Assembly: GCA_016929205.1 (NCBI GenBank)
Contig: JAFGJF010000509.1
Coordinates: 1 to 18,557 of the forward strand
From: Anaerolineae bacterium
GTDB taxonomy: Bacteria > Chloroflexota > Anaerolineae > JAFGEY01
Reading direction: 5' to 3'
Length of the DNA stretch: 18,557 nt
Part shown: positions 8,092 to 15,031 of the stretch, piece by piece
How the letters are laid out: every line of letters begins with the position of its first letter
Position numbering within the stretch: the stretch's first letter is position 1
Made by a program: the position numbers and the translations under genes
Notes under the pieces: model-generated
Databases searched by the model: none
Told to the model about the DNA's origin: nothing
The model's input: the letters and a program-made list of their open reading frames with translations, nothing else

Positions 8092-9198
8092 TTACTGCCC
8101 GATCTTGGGCAATCCGTACACGCTCTTCCATCCCTCAGTCCACGGTTCTCTGAGATAGGGCTCCATCTCTTTGGCCGTGCGCATGGTGATCATCTCGACC
8201 GGCGGCACGCTTCCGGAAGGGAACGCCTCAATAATCTCGTCGACCAACAGGGTCAGGTAGCGCAGGATCGCGGCGAGAGGGCGCTTGGCCTTTTCAGCAT
8301 CGCTCATCGTCGCCTTGCCGACGACGCCTTCGGGCGTGCCAAACAACTCGATTGCAGCGTGCCCTTCGCCTTCCGACCATTTGCACGGGCGGCGCAAGGG
8401 ATCGACCGACTTGTCGAGGTGACCGTCAGGCAGGTAGGAAATGCCCTCGGTATCGACGGCGTATTCCATCTTGACCATATCGGGGAACAGGTACAGCCCC
8501 AGCGAGGTCTCGGACTCGTCGGCGTGGACAAAGTTGGTATCCCACTTGCCACCCTCGTCCTTGGTGTTGAAAAACTCGCGCACGGCACGGTGCCAGTCGA
8601 TGACACGATAAATGCCCGGCAGTTGGTAGCGCTTGCAAAACTCGTGAATCACCTCTTCGAGCACCCACAATTGGCCGTGGTTGTTGAGAATGATCTGCTT
8701 GCGCCAGCCATCGTTCCACAAACCGAGCATCACGTCGACCATCTGCTCGACGACGATGCTGTCACGGATGATCACGTTGCCCGGCATGCCCAGGTGGTGA
8801 TAGGGATGGGCGCCGTACATCAGCGGAGGTATGGCCAGCGCGGGCGGGTTGCCGCGCTTGTTGACAAAGTAGCGGCGCACGCCTTCGGCGATCTGGCTCA
8901 CAAAAAACGTGTCCATCGCGCTGACGGTGTGATCGCCGTGCAGTTCGGTACAGCCGACGGGAATGATCACAATGTCGTTCTTGCGCCGCTGCTTGATCAG
9001 GTCGTGGCGCACCGTCGTCTGAATATAGGAACCGGGTTTGGCCCACTCACAGGGCGAGGGCATGCCATATTCGGCGAGCACGGCTTCAATCTCTGCGTCA
9101 CTGGCCTCCCACAGTTCTTTTTTCATCCGCCCCACGGCGCTGTTTTCAAAAAAAACGGTTGGCGTATCGGTCGTAAAAAATTTTGGTTCTTGAGACAC
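8092..9198 (-). CDS. iolN: IolN-type diketo-inositol (3-dehydro-scyllo-inosose) hydrolase, creatininase family
   Basis: 368 residues. Translation starts at GTG (9198), with AGGAG 7 nt upstream. It is a creatininase-fold metal hydrolase: ELHGDH with E85 and H87, D96 in SAMDTFF, NNHGQ with H174, and HADESETS with H225 and E228. These correspond to the family's metal-binding and active-site positions. In Thermotoga, a creatininase-family protein (IolN) opens the ring of the diketo-inositol made by IolG and IolM to give 5-keto-L-gluconate. Here the gene sits with the same three partner enzymes, so that role is preferred over creatinine amidohydrolase. It is about 100 residues longer than classical creatininases. 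It is separated from the upstream MgtC-PhoU gene and from iolO by gaps that each carry an inverted repeat. Confidence 0.85.
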   Translation of the reverse strand: MSQEPKFFTTDTPTVFFENSAVGRMKKELWEASDAEIEAVLAEYGMPSPCEWAKPGSYIQTTVRHDLIKQRRKNDIVIIPVGCTELHGDHTVSAMDTFFVSQIAEGVRRYFVNKRGNPPALAIPPLMYGAHPYHHLGMPGNVIIRDSIVVEQMVDVMLGLWNDGWRKQIILNNHGQLWVLEEVIHEFCKRYQLPGIYRVIDWHRAVREFFNTKDEGGKWDTNFVHADESETSLGLYLFPDMVKMEYAVDTEGISYLPDGHLDKSVDPLRRPCKWSEGEGHAAIELFGTPEGVVGKATMSDAEKAKRPLAAILRYLTLLVDEIIEAFPSGSVPPVEMITMRTAKEMEPYLREPWTEGWKSVYGLPKIGQ

Positions 9199-9235
9199 AA
9201 TTTAACTCCTTTTTAAGATTTGTTATTCAACAAGT

Positions 9236-9312
9236 ATGCAGGATTCACAAGATTTTCATGACAAAAAACAAAACATCCTGCAAATCCTGCTCATTCTGCG
9301 AATCCTGTAACC
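9236..9312. repeat. Short-period inverted repeat, 9-nt unit (CAGGATTTG type)
   Basis: The right arm is four 9-nt units (ATCCTGCAA ATCCTGCTC ATTCTGCGA ATCCTGTAA, from 9276). The left arm (from 9238) is a degenerate complement with GCAGGATTC ACAAGATTT. The element lies wholly in the gap between the MgtC-PhoU gene and iolN and ends 4 nt from the MgtC-PhoU stop. Confidence 0.68.
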
Positions 9313-9315
9313 TGC

Positions 9316-10437
9316 CTACTCTTGCCCCAATTCATCACTGTCAATCTCGGCCAGCGCGCCGGTGCGGACAAAGACGATCTGCTCTGCGATGTTGGTCACG
9401 CGCTCGCTGGCCCGGTTCAGGTGGTAGGCAATCTGAAGCAGCTGGGCTCCCCGCTCAAAATGCCTGGTCTTTTTTTCGCTCATCTTTTCGGTTACCTGTT
9501 CGACGATGTCCTCATACATACTCTGTACCTGATTGGCCTGATCATACGTGGATTTGGCCATTTCGACGTCGTCTTGCGCAAACGCCGAAACAACGTGTTC
9601 CAGCATCTCGCAAATCTCCTCGGCCATATCCGGCACCTGATGACCAGTCTGCAAGAGCGGTTGGTGACCCATTTGCAGGCGAATTTGAGCGATGCGCTTG
9701 GCATAATCTCCTATGCGCTCCAGGTTGGTGGCGACGTGGACCGCAGCCATCACCGTGCGCAGCCTGACCTTTTGCGGATGGCGCAAACGAAGGATGTCAA
9801 GACACTCCCGGTCAACCTCGTACCGCAACGCGTTGATCTGTGCATCGTTTTCGACGATCTGCTGCGCCAGGTCATGGTCGTCGTTGACAACGGCACCGAC
9901 GGCATCGGAGATAGCTCGACGTACCAGCAGCCCCATCCTGGATAGATCGTTCTGTACCCGACGCAGCTCGACGTGTAACGTGCGCTGTGTAGAAACGATC
10001 AATCGTGCCTTGAATACTTCACGCAAGAGTCCCAGCACGACAAAGATGGCTACACTGCCAAAGATGGCAAGATAATAGTTCCCCGTGCCCACGGCCATAC
10101 CCACCGAGGCAATGGCCCAAATACCGGCCGCTGAAGTCAACCCATGCACCGTGCCCTTGCGCTGCATCACCACGCCCGCGCCCAGAAACCCGATTCCACT
10201 GACGATCTGCGCAGCGACACGGGCGCTGTCAAAGGTATCACGAAACCCGATCTTGGAGAGAATGGTAAAGATACACGATCCCACCGACACCAGGATAAAG
10301 GTGCGGATGCCGGCCGGCATGTTGTGCCGCTCCCGTTCCCAACCAACCAATCCACCCAGAACGATAGCAAGCACGATCTTGACCACGATCTGCAACGCCA
10401 GAACAATATCAAATGCGCCAAACAGTTGATACACCAT
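9316..10437 (-). CDS. MgtC/SapB membrane domain fused to a PhoU-like domain
   Basis: 373 residues. The ATG at 10437 is only 7 nt after the iolG stop, so translational coupling is likely; the ribosome site (GAGAG) is weak. Residues 1-145 form an MgtC/SapB-type membrane domain of about four or five helices, with the signatures GGLVGWERER (28-37), GIRTF, GIGFLGAGV (81-89) and HGLTSAAGIW. Residues about 158-358 are helical and PhoU-like, with ERIGDYAKRI (240-249) and ERVTNIAEQI (345-354) at the two positions where PhoU carries metal-binding E-x-x-D signatures; in the second, D is replaced by N. MgtC proteins are linked to Mg2+ limitation and ATP/phosphate homeostasis; PhoU proteins regulate phosphate uptake. 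The fusion suggests a membrane protein linking phosphate or cation status to transport. Its place inside an inositol operon is unexplained. Confidence 0.85.
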   Translation of the reverse strand: MVYQLFGAFDIVLALQIVVKIVLAIVLGGLVGWERERHNMPAGIRTFILVSVGSCIFTILSKIGFRDTFDSARVAAQIVSGIGFLGAGVVMQRKGTVHGLTSAAGIWAIASVGMAVGTGNYYLAIFGSVAIFVVLGLLREVFKARLIVSTQRTLHVELRRVQNDLSRMGLLVRRAISDAVGAVVNDDHDLAQQIVENDAQINALRYEVDRECLDILRLRHPQKVRLRTVMAAVHVATNLERIGDYAKRIAQIRLQMGHQPLLQTGHQVPDMAEEICEMLEHVVSAFAQDDVEMAKSTYDQANQVQSMYEDIVEQVTEKMSEKKTRHFERGAQLLQIAYHLNRASERVTNIAEQIVFVRTGALAEIDSDELGQE

Positions 10438-10444
10438 CGACTCT

Positions 10445-11461
10445 CTATTCTATTTCATCCAGGCTGACCGGCCGGTGCTCGTCCAAAGATCGCTTGGCTG
10501 CATATCCCATCACCACCGGGATCCGCCCGTCGAGGCCGGTCACTGGCGGCGGCGTATCGTTCTGGATACAGGTGATAAAAGCTTGCAGTTCGGCGATGTA
10601 CGACCCGATGTAGCGTTCGACGAAAAAGTAAAGCGGCAGCGCCGCGTGTACACCGGTTTTGTCACTGTACACGGCACGGTGCGGCGTATTGTTCGCTGTA
10701 TCGATCAGTCCTTCAGAGCCGAACACCTCAACCCGCTGGTCGTAGCCGTACACGGCCTGGCGGCTGTTGTCAATGGTGCCGATAACGCCATTTTCAAAAC
10801 GCAATGTGATCACGGCCGTATCGATATCACCGGCCTCGCCGATCGCCGGATCGACCATTACCGCACCAGCGACAAAAACCTCTTGCACCTCGCTGCCGAT
10901 CAGATATCGGGCCATGTCAAAATCGTGAATAGTCATATCCAGGAAAATGCCACCCGAGACCTTGATATAACTGATCGGCGGCGGCGCGGGATCGCGGCTG
11001 GTAATGCGCAAGATGTGCGGTTGGCCAATCTTGCCCGCCGCAACCGCCTCCCGAATGTAGAGAAAGTTGGGATCAAAGCGCCGGTTGAAACCGATCTGTA
11101 ATTTAACCCCGGCCTTTTCCACCGCTGCCAGCGCCTGGTCGATGCGCCCCAGATCGTGATCGATCGGCTTTTCGCAAAATATCTGTTTGCCCGCACCCGC
11201 CGCCTCCTGGATGATTTGGGCATGGGTATCGGTGCTGGAACAGATGACGACAGCCTCAATGTCATCGTTTCCGATCACCTCGTGATAGTCTTGTGTGGCC
11301 ACGGGGATGCCAAATCGCTCAGCACACGTCCGCGCCGCGTCGACGTACATATCCGCAACCATGACCAGATTAGCGTCGGGAATGCGATAGGCCAGATGCT
11401 CGGCATGAAGCTTGCCGATCCGTCCTGCACCAATCAAACCCACGTTGATTTTTCGTGCCAT
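10445..11461 (-). CDS. iolG: IolG-type myo-inositol 2-dehydrogenase (Gfo/Idh/MocA family)
   Basis: 338 residues; the ATG at 11461 has AGGAG 7 nt upstream. The N-terminal Rossmann fold has GLIGAGRIG (8-16). EKPI contains the catalytic Lys (K98). GGIFLDMTIHDFD supplies D175 and H179, matching the Lys-Asp-His triad of Bacillus IolG, at nearly the same positions. It should oxidise myo-inositol C2 with NAD+ to scyllo-inosose in the cytoplasm. Gfo/Idh/MocA specificity is hard to read from sequence alone; assignment to inositol rests on the adjacent iolM, iolN and iolO. The MgtC-PhoU gene follows after 7 nt, and iolM precedes it across a 106-nt gap filled by a hairpin repeat. Confidence 0.85.
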   Translation of the reverse strand: MARKINVGLIGAGRIGKLHAEHLAYRIPDANLVMVADMYVDAARTCAERFGIPVATQDYHEVIGNDDIEAVVICSSTDTHAQIIQEAAGAGKQIFCEKPIDHDLGRIDQALAAVEKAGVKLQIGFNRRFDPNFLYIREAVAAGKIGQPHILRITSRDPAPPPISYIKVSGGIFLDMTIHDFDMARYLIGSEVQEVFVAGAVMVDPAIGEAGDIDTAVITLRFENGVIGTIDNSRQAVYGYDQRVEVFGSEGLIDTANNTPHRAVYSDKTGVHAALPLYFFVERYIGSYIAELQAFITCIQNDTPPPVTGLDGRIPVVMGYAAKRSLDEHRPVSLDEIE

Positions 11462-11482
11462 AACTCTCTCCTATCGAGGTAT

Positions 11483-11540
11483 GTGAAACGTCAAACGTCA
11501 GCGTTGTCTGGCAGATGACGCCTGACGTTTGACGTTCCAC
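11483..11540. repeat. Long near-perfect hairpin repeat, 7-nt unit (GTCAAAC type), iolM-iolG gap
   Basis: Bases 11483-11510 pair with 11512-11540, about 28 bp with roughly three non-Watson-Crick positions and one bulge. The left arm has a 7-nt period (GTGAAAC GTCAAAC GTCAGCG). It lies between the iolM stop (11568) and the iolG ribosome site, and could form a stable mRNA hairpin or DNA cruciform inside the operon. Confidence 0.75.
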
Positions 11541-11567
11541 GCCGCGGTATCTTTTACCGCCCACGCC

Positions 11568-12725
11568 TCAGACTTTGACCATAATCTTGGCATCCGTCCG
11601 CGCCGTCGACTGGGCGATAGCATCCACCACGTTATCCAGCACATAGCGAGCAGTGATCATCTTGCGCGTGTCGATCAAGCCGGCCGACATCATGCTGATC
11701 ACACTGGGAAAGATGCCGTGCCCCGAGTGCCCCTGCGAGCCGAACACCTGCCCACGGCGCACCTGCAGCATCTCCAGGTACATCGGCACACGGACCGCGG
11801 CACGCCCGACCTGGGCAATCTTGCCGTTGATGGCCATACACTGTTCCATAAGCGGGATCGTCTTGTCCGGCGCACCGGCAGCTTCAACCTGCAGGTCGGC
11901 GCCGCGCCCGTGGGTCAGATCCATCACCACCTCGACCGGATCGACTTCTAGCGGATTGTAGACGACATCGGCTCCCATCGCCTTGGCGACTTGGCGCCGC
12001 GGCGCCGAGACCTCGAAAGCAATCAACCTGGCCGCTCCCGCAGCCTTGCATTCGGCAGCGGCGGTCAGGCCGATTGGTCCCTGTCCATAGATCACGACCG
12101 TCGAACCGGGACGAAACCCACCGGCACGTTCAAAAACGCAGTTATAGGCCACGCTCGCTGGCTCAACGGTCGCCCCCATCTCGTAGACCGCATCCTCGTC
12201 GCCGCCGCAAACGCCCATCAGATCGTTAAGCTTCCAGCAGTACTTGGCCCCGATGGCGATATACTCGGCAAAGGCGCCATTGATGGTAAAGCCGATCTCT
12301 TCCAGGTTGGTGCAGTGGTTAGGATAGCCGTCACGGCAAGGGCGGCAGTGCCCGCACCAGATCATCTCTTCGGCCGTGACCATATCCCCTACCTCGAGAT
12401 CCTCGACCGCACTACCCGCCTCGACAACCTGACCCGAAAATTCGTGGCCCAAAATGGACGGGAACTTGGTCAAACCAGGATAGAGGATATAGTTCTGCTT
12501 GTCGGTCTCGTAAAAGTGCATATCCGAGCCGCACACACCGCACGCCTTGATGCGGATCAACACCTGGTCTGGCTCAATACTCGGTTTGGCGACCTCTTGC
12601 ACCACCAGCTTGGGGTTGCGCCACACAGCACTGCCGGTGACAACCTTGCCCGTCTTTTTCTCCCATTCCGACACAGCATAGTCGGGTCTGGGATCCCACT
12701 CGGCCGAAAGTACGAGTCCTTTCAT
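11568..12725 (-). CDS. iolM: IolM-type scyllo-inosose 3-dehydrogenase (zinc-dependent MDR)
   Basis: 385 residues; the ATG at 12725 has AAAGGAG 6 nt upstream. It is a zinc alcohol-dehydrogenase-like enzyme. The catalytic zinc site includes C65 (CGVCGSDMH), with H94 and E95 (GHEFSG). Four structural-zinc cysteines are at 124, 127, 130 and 138 (CGHCRPC and NHC). The NAD-binding motif is GQGPIG (214-219). A long N-terminal section (WDPRPDY, VWRNPKL) and the stretches YILYPGL, MIWCGHCRPC, QVRRGQ and GSQGHSGHG match my memory of Thermotoga maritima TM0412, described as scyllo-inosose 3-dehydrogenase. It should oxidise scyllo-inosose to the diketo-inositol that IolN opens. It begins the enzyme part of the operon, 66 nt after the regulator gene. 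Confidence 0.87.
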   Translation of the reverse strand: MKGLVLSAEWDPRPDYAVSEWEKKTGKVVTGSAVWRNPKLVVQEVAKPSIEPDQVLIRIKACGVCGSDMHFYETDKQNYILYPGLTKFPSILGHEFSGQVVEAGSAVEDLEVGDMVTAEEMIWCGHCRPCRDGYPNHCTNLEEIGFTINGAFAEYIAIGAKYCWKLNDLMGVCGGDEDAVYEMGATVEPASVAYNCVFERAGGFRPGSTVVIYGQGPIGLTAAAECKAAGAARLIAFEVSAPRRQVAKAMGADVVYNPLEVDPVEVVMDLTHGRGADLQVEAAGAPDKTIPLMEQCMAINGKIAQVGRAAVRVPMYLEMLQVRRGQVFGSQGHSGHGIFPSVISMMSAGLIDTRKMITARYVLDNVVDAIAQSTARTDAKIMVKV

Positions 12726-12758
12726 ATTATGCTCCTTTCACTAACTATCATGACAGCT

Positions 12759-12788
12759 CACGGATGAGCACGGATACACACGGAACGC
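12759..12788. repeat. Short-period direct repeat, 10-nt unit (CACGGATnnn), lacI-iolM gap
   Basis: Three units with exact 10-nt spacing: CACGGATGAG CACGGATACA CACGGAACGC. GCTCA/TGAGC (12756-12769) forms a small 5-bp stem at one end. The opposite arm seen in the other elements is not evident, so this may be a half or decayed copy. It fills the short gap between the regulator and iolM. Confidence 0.6.
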
Positions 12789-12791
12789 TAT

Positions 12792-13784
12792 TCAATGCTT
12801 TGCGCACGATGACCGGACCACGAGCTCTGGCTTGAGCAACACGTTTTGCACCTCTTGGCCGGCAATGAGCGCCAGCGCCATATCCATTGCCTTTTGACCG
12901 AGTTCGTACTTGGCCTGGGCAATTGTCGTCAAGGGAGGATCGAGATAAAGGGCCGCAGCAATGTCGTCGTATCCGACGAGCGAGATATCCTGAGGTACGG
13001 CCAGTCCCAATGACTTGATCGCCCTTAACACGCCCATCGCCGTCTGGTCGTTATAACAAAAAATGGCGGTAGGATGATGTGATGATGCAAACAATGCCTG
13101 CACCGCGCGATGGCCTCCCTCCGGCTTGCCATCGCCGGAGACGACCCACTCCGGCGGGATCGATATACCCGCTTTTTGTAGAATGTCTTGAAAGCCCTGC
13201 AGCCGTAACTGGCTCGACGTGATCGCCTCCCGGCCGGAAACGTACGCAATATCGCGATGTCCCAGGCTAACCAGGTATTCGCCGACGAGCTGCCCGCCGT
13301 AAAAATCGTCGTTGCGTACCGAAAACGAATAGTCGCCCGGCTGCTGGTTGTTGATCAGCACCACCGGCACCTGGATCTCGGTCAGTTGGGCGTAAAAACT
13401 GCCCACCCGCGAGGCGGTGACAATCACGGCATCGACCCATTGCCCGCGCAGGCCACGCACGGCAGACACTTCGCGCTCGGGATCGTCAGACGAACCACAG
13501 AGGATGACGTTATAGCCGCGATCGAGGGCTGTTTCTTCGACTCCACGCACCACCTCAGCCACAAAAGGATCGGCGATGGTCGTCACCACGATCCCGACAG
13601 TGTGAGTATGCCGCGTCGACATAGCGCGGGCAATGGCACTGGGCGTATAGTCCATCTCTCGGGCCAACTGCTTGATCCGCGCCTTGGTCTCGGCCTTGAC
13701 CAGAGTGCTATCGGCCAGAGCACGGGACACAGTCGAGTGAGATACACCGGCGCAACGGGCAATGTCCTTGATCGAAACTGGCAT
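12792..13784 (-). CDS. LacI-family transcriptional regulator, probable repressor of the inositol/uxuA locus
   Basis: 330 residues from the ATG at 13784; a TTG one codon upstream is possible. The N-terminal helix-turn-helix is SIKDIARCAGVSHSTVSRAL (residues 4-23). The hinge helix (PSAIARAMST, about 48-57) has Met55 where most family members have the Leu that inserts into the operator centre. The remainder is a periplasmic-binding-protein-like sugar sensor (IGIVV-type start, YNDQTAMGVLRA, SLVGYDD, PPLTTIAQ). It lies between the enzymes and uxuA, with two identical palindromes just upstream, one on its own promoter, so autoregulation and control of both directions are likely. The effector is probably inositol or a pathway intermediate (inference). 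Confidence 0.88.
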   Translation of the reverse strand: MPVSIKDIARCAGVSHSTVSRALADSTLVKAETKARIKQLAREMDYTPSAIARAMSTRHTHTVGIVVTTIADPFVAEVVRGVEETALDRGYNVILCGSSDDPEREVSAVRGLRGQWVDAVIVTASRVGSFYAQLTEIQVPVVLINNQQPGDYSFSVRNDDFYGGQLVGEYLVSLGHRDIAYVSGREAITSSQLRLQGFQDILQKAGISIPPEWVVSGDGKPEGGHRAVQALFASSHHPTAIFCYNDQTAMGVLRAIKSLGLAVPQDISLVGYDDIAAALYLDPPLTTIAQAKYELGQKAMDMALALIAGQEVQNVLLKPELVVRSSCAKH

Positions 13785-13803
13785 CAAAAGTCACTTTTCT
13801 TTT

Positions 13804-13817
13804 TGCACACGTGTGCA
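13804..13817. promoter_or_regulatory. LacI-type operator O1
   Basis: Perfect 14-bp palindrome TGCACACGTGTGCA with a central CG, as is usual for LacI-family sites. It starts 20 nt upstream of the lacI ATG, inside the lacI 5' untranslated region. It is identical to the site at 13857, 53 bp away centre to centre, about five helical turns. Confidence 0.75.
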
Positions 13818-13856
13818 TACAAGTGGTAAAAGAAGCCGTCCGGGGAAAAGACGTTC

Positions 13857-13870
13857 TGCACACGTGTGCA
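13857..13870. promoter_or_regulatory. LacI-type operator O2, abutting the lacI promoter -10
   Basis: Second perfect copy of TGCACACGTGTGCA. It directly follows the minus-strand -10 box (13871-13876), so it covers the expected transcription start near 13864. Binding there should block initiation of lacI and any iol readthrough. Confidence 0.78.
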
Positions 13871-13898
13871 ATTATATCAAAAAACTTGGCGCTGTCAA
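13871..13898 (-). promoter_or_regulatory. Consensus sigma-70 promoter of lacI (and probably the iol operon)
   Basis: On the minus strand, TTGACA (13893-13898), a 16-bp spacer and TATAAT (13871-13876). Both hexamers match consensus perfectly. All genes down to iolO are co-oriented and no other convincing promoter was seen in the gaps, so this may drive the whole cluster. Confidence 0.72.
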
Positions 13899-13949
13899 AT
13901 CCGCGGACAAGACCTTTTTTCAGACAATGCCCACATTGCCTCGTCCGGT

Positions 13950-13977
13950 TTGACAAATTGCGCATTCCTGTTAAACT
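13950..13977 (+). promoter_or_regulatory. Probable promoter of the uxuA-kinase unit
   Basis: TTGACA (13950-13955), a 16-bp spacer and TAAACT (13972-13977, 4 of 6 to consensus), about 45 nt before the uxuA start. Operators O1 and O2 lie 80-150 bp upstream, so repression here would need looping or another mechanism. Confidence 0.5.
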
Positions 13978-14021
13978 TGAGCGATAGCCTACAAAATCTA
14001 TTATACCAGGAGACAACCATC

Positions 14022-15002
14022 ATGATTAAAATTGCCGAAGCCTTACCGCCACACCCATCGTCGTTGTGGCGAATGGTCAAACAGTGTGGCATCAACCACG
14101 TCGTTGGTTCAATGGACTTTGGCCGCGGCCTGGACGTTGAAAAAGAAGCGCTGCCGTGGAGTTATATGTCCTTGTTGAGGATCAAGACCGCCTACGAGGA
14201 CGCAGGGTTCACCCTGGATGTACTCGAAAGCCGCCCGCCGCTGAACCAGGCGAAACTGGGCCTGCCCGGACGCGACGAGGAGATCGAGACCGCCTGCGAA
14301 TTGATTCGCAACATGGGCGCGCTGGGCATCCCGGTGTGGTGCTACGAATGGATGCCGGTGTTCAACTGGATGCGTACCTCGACCACGATACCGACGCGCG
14401 GCGGTGCGCTGGCGACGGGCTACGATCACGACCTGATGCGCGATGCGCCGCTGACCGAATATGGCGTCGTCAGCGAAGAGCAGTTGTGGGAAAACCTCGA
14501 GTATTTTCTCAAAATCGTCGTGCCGGTAGCCGAACAAGCAAATGTCAAGCTGGCCATGCACCCCGACGACCCCCCGCTCTCGCCCATCCGCGGCCTGGGA
14601 CGGATCATGCGCAGCATCGAGAACTATCAGCGGCTGCTCGACCTCGTGCCCAGCCCGGTGAACGGCATCGCCCTCTGCCAGGGCAATTTCACGCTGATGA
14701 CCGACGATCTGCCCGCTGCGATCCGCCATTTTGGCAAACAAGACAAGATTTTCTTTGTCCACTTTCGCGATGTGCGCGGCACTGCGGCCAAGTTTGTCGA
14801 AACCTTTCACGACGACGGCAAGACCGATATGCTGGCCTGCATGCGCGCCTACCGCGACGTCGGCTTTGAAGGCATCTGCCGCCCCGACCACGTGCCGACG
14901 ATGGAAGGGGATCAAAACGACCGGCCGGGATATTCGTCGATCGGCCGGCTCTTTGCCATCGGCTACCTCAAAGGGCTGCGCGAGGCCGTGTACGCAGAGT
15001 AA
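14022..15002 (+). CDS. uxuA: D-mannonate dehydratase (UxuA-type)
   Basis: 326 residues; the ATG at 14022 has AGGAG 9 nt upstream. It is a TIM-barrel enzyme that dehydrates D-mannonate to 2-keto-3-deoxy-D-gluconate in the cytoplasm. Recognisable motifs are [10 protein letters not shown] (H180, D182), LCQGNF (C219), FVHFRDVRG (H247) and RPDHVP (D289, H290), which correspond to the divalent-metal ligands of the family. It is shorter than E. coli UxuA (about 394), as in compact bacterial forms. It is divergent from lacI and the iol genes and shares the operator region. Because IolO yields D-tagaturonate, a link through fructuronate and mannonate makes this the lower-pathway step. Fructuronate reductase is not in the window. 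Confidence 0.88.
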   Translation: MIKIAEALPPHPSSLWRMVKQCGINHVVGSMDFGRGLDVEKEALPWSYMSLLRIKTAYEDAGFTLDVLESRPPLNQAKLGLPGRDEEIETACELIRNMGALGIPVWCYEWMPVFNWMRTSTTIPTRGGALATGYDHDLMRDAPLTEYGVVSEEQLWENLEYFLKIVVPVAEQANVKLAMHPDDPPLSPIRGLGRIMRSIENYQRLLDLVPSPVNGIALCQGNFTLMTDDLPAAIRHFGKQDKIFFVHFRDVRGTAAKFVETFHDDGKTDMLACMRAYRDVGFEGICRPDHVPTMEGDQNDRPGYSSIGRLFAIGYLKGLREAVYAE

Positions 15003-15031
15003 AGATGCTGCCTTTTAAGTAAATACAAGGA

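Noticed and set aside
8071..9216. Long plus-strand open frame (381 codons) opposite iolN
   Set aside because: It is the antisense shadow of a gene with clear creatininase motifs, has no ribosome site, and has a His/Gln/Val-rich composition typical of antisense frames. The same applies to 11991-12767 (opposite iolM) and 14109-14915 (opposite uxuA).
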